Assembly: GCF_002813295.1 (NCBI RefSeq)
Contig: NZ_PHUE01000001.1
Coordinates: 3,162,001 to 3,226,000 of the forward strand
Direction: 5' to 3'
From: Flavobacterium sp. 5
GTDB taxonomy: Bacteria; Bacteroidota; Bacteroidia; Flavobacteriales; Flavobacteriaceae
DNA length: 64,000 bases
Within the stretch, counting starts at the first letter, position 1. Every line of letters starts with the position of its first letter. A program made the position numbers and the translations under genes. Shown piece by piece: positions 53,984 through 61,969 of the stretch. The notes under the pieces are model-generated. The model did not search any database and was not told where the DNA came from. It saw nothing but the letters and a program-made list of their open reading frames with translations.

Positions 53984-53991
53984 CAAAAATA
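53984..53991 (-). promoter_or_regulatory. -7 promoter box abutting ribD
   Basis: On the minus strand this reads TATTTTTG, an exact TAnnTTTG, ending four bases before the GTG. Use of the ATG at 53958 would leave a short leader instead. Confidence 0.45.
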
Positions 53992-54050
53992 GTAATTTTG
54001 AGATTAGGATTTAGTTTGAAAGTTTGGATGTTTTTACCATTTACAATGGC

Positions 54051-54058
54051 TATTTTTG
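54051..54058 (+). promoter_or_regulatory. -7 promoter box for the GNAT/prmC unit
   Basis: TATTTTTG, an exact TAnnTTTG, 28 bases before the ATG at 54087. Confidence 0.5.
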
Positions 54059-54086
54059 TATTATTAAATGAATAATAGAGGGTGTT

Positions 54087-54578
54087 ATGAATAATTGGAT
54101 CATTAGAAAAATACAAAAAGAAGATAATCAGGCGGTTGCTCAATTAATAAGAGATGTTTTTGACGAATTGAATATTCCAAAAACTGGAACTGCTTATGAA
54201 GATCCTTATCTTGATTTGATGTTTGAAGAATATAGTAAACCAAGATCAGTTTATTATGTTGTAGAAAACGAGGGGCGAATTGTGGGATGCGCAGGAGTGG
54301 CACAGTTAATAAATGAAGCTGATACTTTCTGTGAATTACAAAAAATGTATTTCCTGCCAGAAACCCGTGGAAAGGGAATTGGCAGCCAAATGATGGAACA
54401 ATGTTTACAAAGCGCTCGTGATTTTGGATTCGAGAAATGCTATTTGGAAACCATGCCTTTTATGTTGGATGCTCAAAAATTATATAAGAAAGTAGGTTTC
54501 GAAAACATTTGTTCACCAATGGGAAGTACAGGGCATACGAGTTGCCCAGTTTGGATGTTGAAAGATTTAAAAATTTAA
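54087..54578 (+). CDS. GNAT-family N-acetyltransferase
   Basis: A 163-residue GNAT. VYYVVENEGRIVGCAGVAQL, ELQKMYFLPETRGKGIGSQM (acetyl-CoA loop RGKGIG) and CYLETMPFMLDAQKLYKKVG are typical. The acceptor is unknown. It is 6 bases ahead of prmC and shares its transcript. Confidence 0.92.
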   Translation: MNNWIIRKIQKEDNQAVAQLIRDVFDELNIPKTGTAYEDPYLDLMFEEYSKPRSVYYVVENEGRIVGCAGVAQLINEADTFCELQKMYFLPETRGKGIGSQMMEQCLQSARDFGFEKCYLETMPFMLDAQKLYKKVGFENICSPMGSTGHTSCPVWMLKDLKI

Positions 54579-54584
54579 TTTCCG

Positions 54585-55439
54585 ATGAAAATTAAAGAAT
54601 ACAGAACTCAATTTATTGCAGAACTCACACCAATTTACGATGCTACGGAAGCAGAGAGTTTTTTCTATTTGATATTGGAAGAAAAACAACAATTGAAAAG
54701 AATTGATTTGGCTTTACAGCCTGATTTGGTATTTACAGATGAAGCTATTTTGGTTTGGAATGCTATTTTGAAATCATTAAAACTAGAAATCCCAGTTCAG
54801 TATTTGTTAGGGAAAACCAGCTTTTATGGATTGGATTTCGAAGTCAATTCAGATGTTTTGATTCCGAGACCGGAAACAGAGGAATTGGTTGATTGGATTA
54901 TTAATAGTCAAAAGTCTGAAGGCGAAAATCAAAAGATAAAGATTCTTGATATTGGGACAGGAAGCGGTTGTATTGCTATTTCGTTGGCAAAAAATATTCC
55001 GAATGCTCAGGTTTTTGCTCTTGATGTTTCTGAAAAAGCTTTGGCAAAAGCCCAAAAAAATGCAGTCCTCAATGAGGTAAATATTACGTTTCTTCATCAA
55101 AGTATTCTGGAAACGGTAGATTTAGAGCAAGAGTTTGATATTATTGTTTCGAATCCTCCTTATGTTCGAAATCTGGAAAAAGAGGAAATCAAGAAGAATG
55201 TTTTGGAGTATGAACCACATTTAGCACTATTTGTCGAAGATAATGATGCATTGATATTCTATCGAAAAATAGCCGAATTGGCAAAGAAGAATCTCTCAGA
55301 TTCAGGGCAATTGTACTTTGAGATCAATCAATATTTAGGAAAAGAAATGATTGATTTATTGGAGAAAATGAATTTTAAAAATATCGAACTTCGTAAAGAT
55401 ATTTACGAAAATGATAGAATGGTTCGAAGCACGAAATAA
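54585..55439 (+). CDS. prmC: Peptide chain release factor N5-glutamine methyltransferase
   Basis: A 284-residue PrmC (HemK) that methylates the GGQ glutamine of release factors. The N-terminal helical domain ends near 75, and PVQYLLGKTSFYGLDFEV, LIPRPETEELVDWI, LDIGTGSGCIAISLA (SAM-binding) and IVSNPPYV (NPPY catalytic motif) are all present. Length is normal. Confidence 0.96.
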   Translation: MKIKEYRTQFIAELTPIYDATEAESFFYLILEEKQQLKRIDLALQPDLVFTDEAILVWNAILKSLKLEIPVQYLLGKTSFYGLDFEVNSDVLIPRPETEELVDWIINSQKSEGENQKIKILDIGTGSGCIAISLAKNIPNAQVFALDVSEKALAKAQKNAVLNEVNITFLHQSILETVDLEQEFDIIVSNPPYVRNLEKEEIKKNVLEYEPHLALFVEDNDALIFYRKIAELAKKNLSDSGQLYFEINQYLGKEMIDLLEKMNFKNIELRKDIYENDRMVRSTK

Positions 55440-55444
55440 TATAT

Positions 55445-55481
55445 TTGGTTACGATAGTTAGTCTTGAATATCGTAACCAAT
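55445..55481. terminator. Inverted repeat between convergent prmC and permease genes
   Basis: GGTTACGATA (55447-55456) pairs perfectly with TATCGTAACC (55469-55478) around a 12-base loop. There is no long T tract, so the terminator role is inferred from position. Confidence 0.55.
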
Positions 55482-55497
55482 ATGGTGATTTTAAAAC

Positions 55498-56742
55498 CTA
55501 TTCATATCGTAAAGCCTCAATCGGATCCAAATTTGCCGATTTTATAGAAGGGTACAATCCAGATACAACTGCTACAATAAAACTGGTTGCAAAGGCAGCA
55601 ATAATAGCTCCCCAAGGAACTACAAAGGCAAAGTTCATTAAGCTCGAAATTCCAAAGCCAATTAAAATTCCAAAAATAATCCCTACCAAACCACCAATTT
55701 GACCAATCAATAATGTTTCGATAAAAAACTGAAAAGCAATAGTCGTTTTTTTGGCGCCCAATGCTTTTCGAACTCCAATTTCTCGAGTACGTTCGGTTAC
55801 CGAAACAATCATAATATTCATCAAAGCGATCGATGATCCAAAAATGGTGATAATCCCGATAAGCCATGCTGCCATATTTAAATATTCGGAGATACTCATT
55901 ATTTTATTAATCAAATCATCGCTTCGTACAACACCAAAATTATTGTCTTTTACGGGGCTTAATTTTCGAATCCCACGCATGGCACTAATAGCGTAGTCGG
56001 TTGCAGGGCTTAATAACTCTTTTTTTCCAACCATAACACTCACAGAATAGTTAATGTTTGGAGCAGTAAATAAGGAACGAGCTACTTGTATAGGAATTAA
56101 AAGCCTTAAATCCTGGCTGTTTCCAAAGGTAGAACCTTTCTCTTTTAGCACACCTATAACTTTGAATTTGGCACCACGTACAGAAATCGTTTTGCCTAGC
56201 GGATTAACATCTTTCAAAAGTCCTTTTTTAAAATCGGATCCGATAACACAAACATAAGCATTGTTCGAAATATCAAAATTGGTAAAATTTCTTCCCGCAT
56301 CAGTTTCTAGTCCCGAGTTGGTCAAAAAATGTTCATCGACACCTAATACACTAATTTCGGGATCTGTTTTTGTAGCTTCATATTTTACTTCGGCAGTAGT
56401 TGTAGCTGTAAAGGATAATGACGTTTCGGTCATTGGGTAATTGTATTTGTTCTTGAAAGCCAACGCTTGAGGATAGGAAATAATTGGATTTATAATTTCG
56501 CGTTCCCCGCCACCACGACGGCGAGAGGTGTTTTCGTATTGATTTATGTTAAAAGTATTGGCTCCCATCGAAGCAAAATCAGATGATAATGTGTTCCCCA
56601 AAGCCGCTACAATGGTTAGGATTGCAACCAGTGCTGTTATACCAATGGCAATAATTAATACTGTCAATGTGGTTCGTAGCAATTGCGTTCGGATAGAACC
56701 GAATGCAATTCGGATATTTTCTTTAAATAGTTTTGGCATCAT
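55498..56742 (-). CDS. MacB-like ABC transporter permease
   Basis: A 414-residue permease of the FtsX/MacB type. One membrane helix (about 20-45, TLTVLIIAIGITALVAILTI) precedes a large periplasmic MacB_PCD domain (about 50-280), then three C-terminal helices in the FtsX domain: AWLIGIITIFGSSIALMNIM, TERTREIGVRKALGAKKTTI (coupling motif) and GLYPSIKSANLDPIEALRYE. No ATPase or adaptor gene is adjacent, so partners are elsewhere. Substrates may be lipoproteins, antibiotics or peptides. Confidence 0.92.
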   Translation of the reverse strand: MMPKLFKENIRIAFGSIRTQLLRTTLTVLIIAIGITALVAILTIVAALGNTLSSDFASMGANTFNINQYENTSRRRGGGEREIINPIISYPQALAFKNKYNYPMTETSLSFTATTTAEVKYEATKTDPEISVLGVDEHFLTNSGLETDAGRNFTNFDISNNAYVCVIGSDFKKGLLKDVNPLGKTISVRGAKFKVIGVLKEKGSTFGNSQDLRLLIPIQVARSLFTAPNINYSVSVMVGKKELLSPATDYAISAMRGIRKLSPVKDNNFGVVRSDDLINKIMSISEYLNMAAWLIGIITIFGSSIALMNIMIVSVTERTREIGVRKALGAKKTTIAFQFFIETLLIGQIGGLVGIIFGILIGFGISSLMNFAFVVPWGAIIAAFATSFIVAVVSGLYPSIKSANLDPIEALRYE

Positions 56743-56820
56743 GGTAGTTTGACACGAAAATACAATTTTTGTTACAAAAATGATTTCAGGAAATTCAGAA
56801 ATATTTGAGTGTTTTTTTCT

Positions 56821-56966
56821 AAGGAGCTACTTCCAGCTTTCACTACAATTTTTTGTCAAAATAATTTATTTTCAATTGCCCAAAAGGAGCTTCCGTTGGT
56901 CGCTCTTTTTGTCAAGAAAATAATATTATTTTTTCCTGCAAAATTTTCACTACATCTGGGCTAGGG
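56821..56966 (-). repeat. Dispersed hairpin repeat, copy 3 (inverted)
   Basis: Read on the minus strand, GCCCAGATGTAGTGAAAAT and TTGTAGTGAAAGCTGGAAG match the outer parts of copies 1, 2 and 4. The centre is longer than in the others and includes AAAAGGAGCTTCCGTTGGTC. Confidence 0.5.
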
Positions 56967-57053
56967 CATTTGTGATTAAATAGTGAATTTAGTCTTTATA
57001 ATTTACACCAAATAGATTGCAGCTCTGTCTTGTTAGCCATTTTGTTTAGTTTA

Positions 57054-57077
57054 TCATGCTGATGAAGGAAGTATCTC
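57054..57077 (+). repeat. Short repeat, left copy of an inverted pair
   Basis: TCATGCTGATGAAGGAAGTA and four more bases match the reverse complement of 57621-57644 at 21 of 24 positions. The pair encloses the palindrome array. Confidence 0.8.
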
Positions 57078-57181
57078 CCGAACACTCTTTACAAGATAAC
57101 CTTGCGAATAATTGTCCACAGATTAAAGGGATTCACACTGAATTTATATGTTTTACTTACTTCAAATTACATTGACTGAGT

Positions 57182-57600
57182 GTAGGTACGCCTATGTAAA
57201 CTGTAGGCTCGCCTACCAAAAGCATAGGCATGCCTACGAAATCTATAGGCGTGCCTATCTAAATTGTAGGCGAGCCTATCAAAAGCATAGGCGTGCTTAC
57301 GAAATCTATAGGCGCGCCTATCTAAACTGTAGGCTCGCCTACCAAAACTATAGGCGTTCCTACTAAAATTGGAGGGCAGCCATACTAAAATCGTGGCTCG
57401 CCTAAACAATTATGAGGTACTCCCTGTAAAATGAGAGGCGATACCTTTGAAATAGCGAGGTGAGCCTATCGATTTTGAAGGGGAGACTTAAAAAAACGAG
57501 AGGCGAGCCTTTGAAAATCGAAGGAGCGCCTCTCAAAAAAATAGGCGACACATACAAAATCGAGAGGCGAGCCCTACTATTAGTATGGCGTGCTGTACTA
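57182..57600. repeat. Tandem array of TAGGCGNGCCTA palindromes with a 21-bp period
   Basis: Ten units start exactly 21 bp apart at 57182, 57203, 57224, 57245, 57266, 57287, 57308, 57329, 57350 and 57371. The core is TAGGC-NN-GCCTA, with centres TC, AT, GT, GA and GC. Spacers are 9 bp and AT-rich. Spacer types AAAAGC, GAAATCT and CTAAAYT recur in order, giving a 63-bp higher-order repeat: 57203-57265 matches 57266-57328 at 56 of 63 positions. From 57392 to about 57600 roughly ten decayed units (GAGGCGAGCC-like) follow with 20-23 bp spacing. Confidence 0.93.
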
Positions 57601-57620
57601 TGATTGTGAAGCTACTTGCG

Positions 57621-57644
57621 AAGATGCTTCCTTCGTCAGCATGA
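57621..57644 (-). repeat. Short repeat, right copy of an inverted pair
   Basis: Inverted partner of 57054-57077. The core on the minus strand is TGCTGACGAAGGAAGCATCT. I recall similar words as common intergenic repeats in Bacteroidota. Confidence 0.8.
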
Positions 57645-57775
57645 CAAACTCTTCGGGATGACTTTGGGTAATAACAAATTACTATATAGTATTCTACTTT
57701 CTGTCTTCTGAAAACTGCTTTCTAAAATAATGTGTTTGATTGTAAATAATAACAAGGAATCACTATTCTCTCCCT

Positions 57776-57850
57776 TTAGCCCTGATAGAAGTGGAAATCC
57801 TTTTTGTACCGATTTTTTATCGGGACAAAAAGATTGTAACGGATAGCAGG
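57776..57850 (+). repeat. Dispersed hairpin repeat, copy 4
   Basis: CTGATAGAAGTGGAAATCC and AGATTGTAACGGATAGCAGG flank a strong hairpin: 57800-57813 pairs with 57819-57832 at 13 of 14 positions around a 5-base loop. Confidence 0.65.
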
Positions 57851-58072
57851 TACCATCTTCCTGAAAATGCCAAGTCTTTCTGCTCCAAAAAAATAATCAG
57901 TAGCCGTTTTTGGTTTTGGTTCTTTGCTTTCTCTTGTTTTTACCATATTATTTACTACTAAAAACTTTGATTGGATTTTTGGGAGTAATAATTTTAAAAA
58001 TAAGATATTTGCACTCTATTTAGGATTTGAACCATTTTGTTGAAATCCGAAACTAAATTCTAAAGTAAAACA

Positions 58073-59443
58073 ATGGCATCAAAACCAAGTATTCCAAAAG
58101 GAACTAGAGATTTTTCACCTGCTGAGGTGGCAAAAAGACAATACATTATGCAAATCATCAAAAGCAATTTTGAGAAATTTGGATTCCAACCTATAGAAAC
58201 TCCTTCATTTGAAAACTCCGAAACCTTAATGGGGAAATACGGAGAAGAAGGCGACCGATTGATTTTTAAGATATTGAATTCGGGCGATTTTTTGGCAAAA
58301 GCAAATGAAACCCATTTAGAAGCCAAAGACAGTACACGATTAACATCAAGTATTTCCGAAAAAGCATTGCGTTATGATTTGACCGTTCCGTTTGCGCGTT
58401 ATGTGGTACAACATCAAAACGAAATTGAATTTCCGTTCAAGAGATATCAAATTCAGCCAGTTTGGCGTGCCGACCGTCCTCAGAAAGGGCGTTTCAGAGA
58501 ATTTTTTCAATGTGATGCCGATGTGGTGGGTTCTAAATCGTTGTGGCAAGAAGTAGAGTTGGTGCAATTGTACGATTCTGTTTTTACGGCTTTGGGTTTA
58601 CAAGGTGCAACTGTGAAAATTAATAACAGAAAAATACTTTCGGGAATTGCCGAGGTTATTGGTGCATCGGATAAGTTGATTGATTTTACAGTAGCCTTAG
58701 ACAAACTTGATAAAATTGGCGAGGATGGTGTGAAAAAAGAAATGATTGAAAAAGGAATTTCGGAAGAAGCTATTGTTAAAGTTCAGCCGTTGTTTAATTT
58801 CACAGGAACAATTACGGAGAAAATCGAAAAGCTTTCTGTTTTATTATCTTCTTCAGAGGAAGGTATGAAAGGAGTAGAGGAACTTCGTTTTATTTGTGAC
58901 AATGTTTTGAATTTAGGATTGTCTACAGCCAATTTAGATTTGGATGTAACCTTAGCAAGAGGTCTGAATTATTATACAGGAGCAATTTTTGAAGTGGCTG
59001 CACCAAAAACCGTATCTATGGGTTCTATAGGTGGCGGTGGTCGTTATGATGATTTGACTGGTATTTTTGGATTAAAAAATATGAGTGGAGTAGGAATCTC
59101 TTTCGGACTTGATCGAATTTATTTGGTTATCGAAGAGTTAGGTTTGTTTCCAGAAGCAGTAACTTCTACTTCCAAAGCATTATTTATTAATTATGGTGAA
59201 AAAGAAGCTTTCTATTCGATGAAAGCCATTAAGGAATTACGTGCTGCCGGAATAAAAGTAGAATTGTATCCTGATAATGCCAAAGTATCCAAACAGTTTC
59301 AGCATGCTGATAAACGATTTATTCCTTATGCGGTTATTGTAGGCGAAGAAGAGATGAATGATAATCAATTTAGCTTAAAAGACTTGGTATCTGGAGAGCA
59401 GAAAAAAGTAAGTTTGGAAGAGCTTGCAACGATCTTGAAATAA
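58073..59443 (+). CDS. hisS: Histidyl-tRNA synthetase
   Basis: A 456-residue class II aminoacyl-tRNA synthetase. [15 protein letters not shown] at the N terminus, motif 2 in [21 protein letters not shown] (in two parts), the histidine-specific [15 protein letters not shown], and motif 3 [14 protein letters not shown] are present, with the C-terminal anticodon-binding domain after about 360. Length is normal. Its terminator has been split by an IS. Confidence 0.97.
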   Translation: MASKPSIPKGTRDFSPAEVAKRQYIMQIIKSNFEKFGFQPIETPSFENSETLMGKYGEEGDRLIFKILNSGDFLAKANETHLEAKDSTRLTSSISEKALRYDLTVPFARYVVQHQNEIEFPFKRYQIQPVWRADRPQKGRFREFFQCDADVVGSKSLWQEVELVQLYDSVFTALGLQGATVKINNRKILSGIAEVIGASDKLIDFTVALDKLDKIGEDGVKKEMIEKGISEEAIVKVQPLFNFTGTITEKIEKLSVLLSSSEEGMKGVEELRFICDNVLNLGLSTANLDLDVTLARGLNYYTGAIFEVAAPKTVSMGSIGGGGRYDDLTGIFGLKNMSGVGISFGLDRIYLVIEELGLFPEAVTSTSKALFINYGEKEAFYSMKAIKELRAAGIKVELYPDNAKVSKQFQHADKRFIPYAVIVGEEEMNDNQFSLKDLVSGEQKKVSLEELATILK

Positions 59444-59454
59444 TAAAAAAGGCT

Positions 59455-59464
59455 ACCAATTGGT
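59455..59464 (+). repeat. 10-bp target-site duplication, left
   Basis: ACCAATTGGT directly precedes the IS and recurs directly after it. Joining the flanks restores GGCTACCAATTGGTAGCC with A and T tracts, a bidirectional terminator. Confidence 0.88.
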
Positions 59465-59472
59465 TAGTCATG

Positions 59473-59500
59473 GTCGGAAGAAAATCTTCCGACTTTTTTT
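59473..59500 (+). terminator. Terminator inside the left IS end
   Basis: GTCGGAAGA (59473-59481) pairs with TCTTCCGAC (59485-59493) around AAA, followed by T7. It partly coincides with the terminal inverted repeat and may now stop hisS transcription. Confidence 0.85.
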
Positions 59501-59583
59501 GTTTTTAATTATTTATTTAACGAGATTTTTCTTGTTTATAGTATTGATTTTACGTATATTTATTACTGGTAAATCAGTAATCT

Positions 59584-60804
59584 ATGGCAAATTTTAAAGA
59601 CCACAAAGTATCCGTTAAAGAGTTATTAGGCTTCATTCCAGAGGCTCTCTTATCCCATCTTTCCACCAGTACTAAAGTAGATCATTATTCAAAAGTTCTT
59701 CATGGCAAAAAAGTATTTTATCTGCTTTTATATTCTATAATGGATAACGAAAAGCTCAGCCAACGAACATTGGAAGACACCTTTAACTATTCAGGTTTTA
59801 AATCTATATTTAACTTGGATGAATCAGAAACTATCCGAAGAAGTTCAATTTCAGAGAGACTCTCGAAGATTGATGCGAGTTATTTCAAAGAAATTTTTGA
59901 ATGTATGTATGATCGTTTTTCTGAGAGTTACAATCAGTTAGAAAGAGGCAAGTATAATTTAATTCGGGTAGATAGTACCATTGTTGCAGAAGCTGCTGGA
60001 AAACTCAAAGAAGGTATTGATCAAAAAAGCGGTAAAAAACTTATAAAATATAGTGTTTCCTTTGACGGAATTCTTCCTTCTGGTGTTGAGATATTTAATG
60101 CTCAAAGATATTCAGCAGAAGATAATGCTCTTCCCGAAGCTATTTTAAATCAAGTAAAAAAAGATACTGAACATAGCAATATTTACATTATCGACAGAGG
60201 TATTCAATCCACCCGAACTATGAAAGACTTTGATAAAAAGAATATCAAATTTGTTATCAGGTCTAAGGAAAACCGAAAACATCAAGAAATACGGTCTTTG
60301 ATTCTGGAAAATCAGGATTTAGATATTGGAGAAAATATCTTAATTCAAGACAGTATTGTCAACCTTTACACAGGTGTTCCAATAAAAAACAAGCGAGGGA
60401 ACACACATCATCGCCAAGAAAAAGTCGATAATCAATTCAGGCTAGTGGTTGTGAAAAACAAACAAAATCCCGAAAAAGTTTTTTGGTTTATTACTAATGA
60501 TTTTCAACTTACTGCTAAAGAAGTTGCTGATTATTACAGGAAAAGATGGGATATTGAAGTTTTTTTTAGATTTATCAAACAAGAACTCAATTTTAGTCAT
60601 CTTGTTTCACTCAGCAAAAATGGAATAGAAGTAATGGTTTATATGACTTTAATTGTAGCAATGCTTATCCTTATATATAAAAAAGCAAATAATATTGGTT
60701 ATAAAACCGCTAAAAGAAGATTTGTTTTGGAACTTAGAGAACTTATTACTGCAATAATGATAACGTTGGCAGGTGGAGATCCTTCAAAAGTCTTTAAAAC
60801 ATAA
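59584..60804 (+). CDS. IS4-family transposase
   Basis: A 406-residue DDE transposase. Catalytic Asp occurs in IRVDSTIV (about residue 126) and YIIDRGIQ; the Glu is within YRKRWDIEVFFRFIK, which fits the IS4 YREK signature Y-(2)-R-(3)-E-(6)-K. The N-terminal part (FIPEALLSHLSTSTKVDHY) is the IS4 DNA-binding region. The frame is uninterrupted. Confidence 0.95.
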   Translation: MANFKDHKVSVKELLGFIPEALLSHLSTSTKVDHYSKVLHGKKVFYLLLYSIMDNEKLSQRTLEDTFNYSGFKSIFNLDESETIRRSSISERLSKIDASYFKEIFECMYDRFSESYNQLERGKYNLIRVDSTIVAEAAGKLKEGIDQKSGKKLIKYSVSFDGILPSGVEIFNAQRYSAEDNALPEAILNQVKKDTEHSNIYIIDRGIQSTRTMKDFDKKNIKFVIRSKENRKHQEIRSLILENQDLDIGENILIQDSIVNLYTGVPIKNKRGNTHHRQEKVDNQFRLVVVKNKQNPEKVFWFITNDFQLTAKEVADYYRKRWDIEVFFRFIKQELNFSHLVSLSKNGIEVMVYMTLIVAMLILIYKKANNIGYKTAKRRFVLELRELITAIMITLAGGDPSKVFKT

Positions 60805-60833
60805 GTGGCCGGAATTTCTTCCGACCACTACTA

Positions 60834-60843
60834 ACCAATTGGT
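60834..60843 (+). repeat. 10-bp target-site duplication, right
   Basis: ACCAATTGGT, identical to the left copy at 59455, followed by AGCC and a T tract, the right half of the split terminator. Confidence 0.88.
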
Positions 60844-60852
60844 AGCCTTTTT

Positions 60853-61545
60853 TTATGGGATAAGTTTAGATTGATTGAACATCCATTGGTAGATTTTGTC
60901 TTCTCGGAAGTAATGTTCTACACTACCATGATTTCCACCTTTTACAATAGTAAAAGTAACATTGGCATCAGGATCACAGGTTTGGATGGCTTTGACCATT
61001 TTTTTGGATTCCGAAAGCGGAACAATATAATCTTTGTTTCCGTGAATAACCCACAACGGAATCTTGGCCAGATTGTAGGCATCTTTTATGTTTCCGCCTC
61101 CGCAAATAGCAACTGCTGCGGTTATTTTGTCGGGATATTTACCAGCAAAATCAAAAGTTCCGTAACCTCCTAGACTCATTCCGCATACATATACTTTGGA
61201 TAAATCTGTGTTGTAATGGTTTTGTACATATTCTAAAAGCTGTAAAAGTTTGTCTGGATTCCAAGCGCCATGAGCGACTTGGGGTGCTATGACGATCGCC
61301 GGGATTTCTTTTCCTCTTTCGATTGCCCGAATTACACCGTATCGCTTTACTCTGTTCAAATTGGTTCCAGACAGACTTTTTCCGTGTAGAAATAAGATGA
61401 CTGGAGCTTTGTTGTCCAATACTTCTTGCTTGGGTAAATTAATCCAGAAAGGATAATCGGTTTGATCGGTTATGGTTTTTAATTGTGCTTGCGCTGTAGT
61501 AATTGTGCAAAGAATAATTAGGTAGAATAGAGGGGAAAGACGCAT
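60853..61545 (-). CDS. Secreted alpha/beta hydrolase (esterase/dienelactone-hydrolase-like)
   Basis: A 230-residue exported hydrolase. The signal peptide is LFYLIILCTITTAQAQ. VILFLHGKSLSG forms the oxyanion region, CGMSLGGYGTFDFAGKYP carries nucleophile Ser124, GNKDYIVP the Asp, and KGGNHGSVEHYF the His. It resembles carbohydrate-esterase/prolyl-oligopeptidase-like enzymes often seen in polysaccharide loci. The adjacent sensor gene of the sugar-sensing type supports, but does not prove, a glycan-linked role. Confidence 0.88.
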   Translation of the reverse strand: MRLSPLFYLIILCTITTAQAQLKTITDQTDYPFWINLPKQEVLDNKAPVILFLHGKSLSGTNLNRVKRYGVIRAIERGKEIPAIVIAPQVAHGAWNPDKLLQLLEYVQNHYNTDLSKVYVCGMSLGGYGTFDFAGKYPDKITAAVAICGGGNIKDAYNLAKIPLWVIHGNKDYIVPLSESKKMVKAIQTCDPDANVTFTIVKGGNHGSVEHYFREDKIYQWMFNQSKLIP

Positions 61546-61969
61546 TATTGTTTATAATTGTTTTGACATGGGGTCGCAAATTAAGTTTTTATAATCAATG
61601 CTGACAACTATTTTTGGGTTTTAATGATAAAAAAACGGTTTAGAATTTATAAACCATTTGCGGTTAAATACTTAGCTTTTTTATTACAAACATACCAGTT
61701 ATGCCCGAGATGTTTTTCAGATTCAATATGTAGACAAAATTGTGTAGTTGGATAGATGATGATTTTTATTAAACAAGCATCGTCAATTATTTGTTCTATG
61801 AAAATAAAACATTATTTTTACAATGTTTTATCCCTTCCCCCTTATAATGCAATTTGTTTTATTGCAGGATTAGTTTTCTTCTTATACTATTTTAAAGGCT
61901 ATTAATTTTCAGTTAAATAATAGTACTTCCAATCCGATGTTCTCAAAGCATCATTAAACATATATTTTT
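61546..61969. other. 424-base non-coding gap before the hybrid sensor gene
   Basis: AT-rich DNA between divergent genes. A weak hairpin (AAACATT ... AATGTTT, about 61808-61826) is the only structure I see. No clear TAnnTTTG box was found. Confidence 0.4.

Larger units (their letters stand above)
56743..58072. other. 1330-base gene-free region built of repeats
   Basis: No credible gene lies here. In order: inverted hairpin-repeat copy 3 (56821-56966), a short repeat (57054-57077), the 21-bp palindrome array (57182-57600), the inverted partner of the short repeat (57621-57644) and hairpin-repeat copy 4 (57776-57850). Near hisS, GATATTTG at 58004-58011 is one base off TAnnTTTG. Confidence 0.8.
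59465..60833 (+). mobile_element. IS4-family insertion sequence, 1369 bp
   Basis: The element is bounded by imperfect terminal inverted repeats, TAGTCATGGTCGGAAGAAAA at the left and TAGTAGTGGTCGGAAGAAAT (as the complement) at the right, and by a 10-bp direct repeat. It encodes one intact transposase. A hairpin with T7 (59473-59500) just inside the left end can block transcription from hisS, and the right end has another hairpin (60804-60829). It looks recent and possibly active. Confidence 0.92.

Noticed and set aside
55517..55867. 116-residue ORF overlapping the MacB-like permease in another frame
   Set aside because: Rich in Trp, Asn and Tyr with no domain; an out-of-frame shadow of the FtsX segment.
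57112..57120. DnaA box TTGTCCACA
   Set aside because: A single near-match with no neighbouring boxes is expected by chance and does not support an origin.
57148..57409. Repetitive ORFs on both strands rich in RRAY and YRFR units
   Set aside because: They exist only because a 21-bp period keeps any frame open for seven codons at a time. Both strands are open at once and the frames end where the array decays.
57182..57600. CRISPR array
   Set aside because: The 21-bp period leaves 9-bp spacers of recurring sequence, far too short, and no cas genes are nearby.
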